Part shown: positions 6,025-7,176 of the stretch, in pieces
How the letters are laid out: each line of letters begins with the position of its first letter
Numbering within the stretch: the first letter of the stretch is position 1
Source of the DNA: Alphaproteobacteria bacterium
GTDB lineage: Bacteria > Pseudomonadota > Alphaproteobacteria > UBA6615
Assembly: GCA_030831135.1 (NCBI GenBank)
Contig: JAURLR010000045.1
Span: forward strand, 1 to 7,176
Length of the DNA stretch: 7,176 bases
Direction: 5' to 3'
The notes under the pieces: model-generated
The model's database searches: none
The model's input: only the letters and a program-made list of their open reading frames with translations
What the model was told of the DNA's origin: nothing
Position numbers and translations under genes: made by a program

Positions 6025-7176
6025 CGGGATAAATCTCCAGTACGAGGCCTTCGGTACCGGGAGGAATATCAACCTGAACAAGCTTGGACCGGAAGCCGGC
6101 CCGTGCGCCTTCGAATGTATAACTTCCCGGGCGCAACTCGATGGTCCGGTCCGTTGTCGCACCAACTTGCCCGATGCCACGAACGGATATTCTTGTGATG
6201 CCATCGGACAGAATGCGAATCGAAACCTTGGTCCCATAGGCTTTCACAAGACTGGAAACCTGTTCGCTTTGCGCGGTCAATGACGGACTCAAATCCGCAA
6301 GATCGCGCGCTTTCGACACAAGATCCGATGCATTTGCCGCCACATCCTCAGATGCCAGACGTTCTGGCCGGTCGAGAATTCTGGTCATCTCGCGTTGCAG
6401 CTGAATGATCTCTCCTGCGAGCTGATAACCGCCATTGACCTGTGGGTCGTCGGGGACGATAGCGCCTGCGCGGGCATAAAACTTCTCTGCCGCAACCCAG
6501 TCATCGGACTGGCGCGCAGCCGCAGCTGACTCTAGCATCGTCTCAAACTCCAGCTGCGTTGCCAGAATGCCGGTCTGCTGTGACAGCAATTGCGTTTCCG
6601 GACGATCTGAAAACAGGTCTCGCGCCGCCTTCAGGTCCGCGCGCGCCCCAGACAACCGGCGGGCCTGGATATTGGCCAGACCGGATTTCACGTGGTCGCC
6701 ATATATACGTTCCTTGCGTTCCGCCCGGAGTTCCTGACGACGTGATGCGAGTTCGGACCGGCCCGGATCAAGCGCGAGGGCATCGCTGAGATACTTTTCC
6801 TCTGCCTCGGCATCATTTTCAACACGAGCCACCGCAGCTTTCGCAATCGCGCTCAGAACTTCGGGAAGCCGCGCCACCTCAGTTTCGAGCGCCTCTGCCT
6901 CCGGGGATTCAGGTTGTAACTGGCGCGCCCGGGTGATCTGCGGCAAAGCCTGAACATAATCGTCTGCCGCATATGCTGCCCGGGCTTCGCGCAGGGCTTC
7001 GTCAAAGGCAGCATCGCGCGCGCCAAGCGAAGCCCGAGCCTGTGCCGTCGCAGCCTCAAGCCCTGGCAGGGCTTCACTGTACTGTCCTCTGGAGAACTGC
7101 GCGAAAGCGGCCTCTTTCTGCGCGATCACGTCCTGCCGCGTGGTCGCGTCCCATTCCGCAAAGGCTTTAGATGCAA
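6011..7176 (-). CDS. TPR-like helical protein with PEGA-like C-terminus (N-terminus outside window)
   Basis: The frame is open to the right edge, and 387 residues are visible before the TGA at 6013-6011. Most of the protein is alanine-rich paired helices with TPR-like elements, such as FSRGQYSEALPGLEAA, AYAADDYVQALPQITRARQ, EKYLSDALALDPGRSEL and DDWVAAEKFYARAGAIVPDD. The last 75 or so residues look like a beta domain resembling PEGA: RISVRGIGQVG, then RTIELRPGSYTFEGARAGF, then KLVQVDIPPG. A GTG at 7129 could be read as a start, but helical sequence continues upstream in frame (AFAEWDATTRQD), so the true start probably lies outside. TPR arrays usually mediate protein contacts; here it may scaffold the envelope complex, which is inference. 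Its stop overlaps the start of the PEGA/SUMF1 gene by 14 nt, so the two are probably coupled. Whether it has a signal peptide, membrane helix or fused domain upstream cannot be seen. Confidence 0.8.
   Translation of the reverse strand, partial: ASKAFAEWDATTRQDVIAQKEAAFAQFSRGQYSEALPGLEAATAQARASLGARDAAFDEALREARAAYAADDYVQALPQITRARQLQPESPEAEALETEVARLPEVLSAIAKAAVARVENDAEAEEKYLSDALALDPGRSELASRRQELRAERKERIYGDHVKSGLANIQARRLSGARADLKAARDLFSDRPETQLLSQQTGILATQLEFETMLESAAAARQSDDWVAAEKFYARAGAIVPDDPQVNGGYQLAGEIIQLQREMTRILDRPERLASEDVAANASDLVSKARDLADLSPSLTAQSEQVSSLVKAYGTKVSIRILSDGITRISVRGIGQVGATTDRTIELRPGSYTFEGARAGFRSKLVQVDIPPGTEGLVLEIYPDERV

Noticed and set aside
6025..6237. Longer N-terminus for the PEGA/SUMF1 protein (ATG at 6237)
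   Set aside because: The extra 71 residues overlap the C-terminal beta domain of the preceding gene and have no protein-like features. The ATG at 6024 has a ribosome-binding site and is followed by a normal membrane anchor.
1..7176. CRISPR array, tRNA, rRNA, insertion sequence or att-site repeats
   Set aside because: I saw no regularly spaced direct repeats, no tRNA-like or rRNA-like sequence, no transposase frame and no terminal inverted repeats. Nearly every base is accounted for by coding sequence.

Overview
The window looks like a chromosomal segment from a GC-rich Gram-negative bacterium, probably a proteobacterium and possibly an alphaproteobacterium. That placement rests on gene style and base composition only; there is no marker gene. 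Nearly every base is coding. Two rightward genes occupy 1-1069. A tightly packed leftward gene cluster occupies 1076-7176 and runs off the right edge. The two blocks converge with a gap of 6 nt.

Rightward block: the C-terminal part of a DppC/OppC-type ABC transporter permease (entering from the left edge), then a complete membrane-bound YugP-family zinc metallopeptidase with an HEVGH motif. These are ordinary genes.

Leftward block, in transcription order (right to left): (1) a helical, TPR-like protein with a PEGA-like C-terminus, N-terminus outside the window; (2) a single-pass protein with about four tandem PEGA-like beta repeats and a SUMF1/formylglycine-generating-enzyme fold domain that contains no cysteine, so it is probably not an FGE; (3) a 51-residue protein with a signal-peptide-like segment and a 16-residue tail; (4) a four-helix MotA/TolQ/ExbB-family proton-channel subunit; (5) and (6) two paralogous proteins, each with one N-terminal transmembrane helix carrying an ExbD/TolR-like FLD(V/I) motif, then a coiled coil, then a von Willebrand factor A (vWA) domain. 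Most genes overlap or nearly touch, so they are probably co-transcribed and translationally coupled. The promoter is outside the window.

Working model (inference): gene 4 forms a proton-conducting stator ring, and the two ExbD-like/vWA proteins form a central hetero-pair that passes proton-driven motion through coiled coils to periplasmic vWA domains. The PEGA, SUMF1-fold and TPR proteins would form the rest of an envelope assembly. I do not recognise this as a named system. It resembles Exb/Tol/Mot motors, but the output module is a pair of metal-binding vWA domains in place of TonB, TolA or a peptidoglycan-binding domain. Two details affect annotation: the two vWA genes appear to start at CTG and TTG codons that overlap the previous stop codon, and choosing the nearest ATG would remove the key membrane aspartate or create a false N-terminus.
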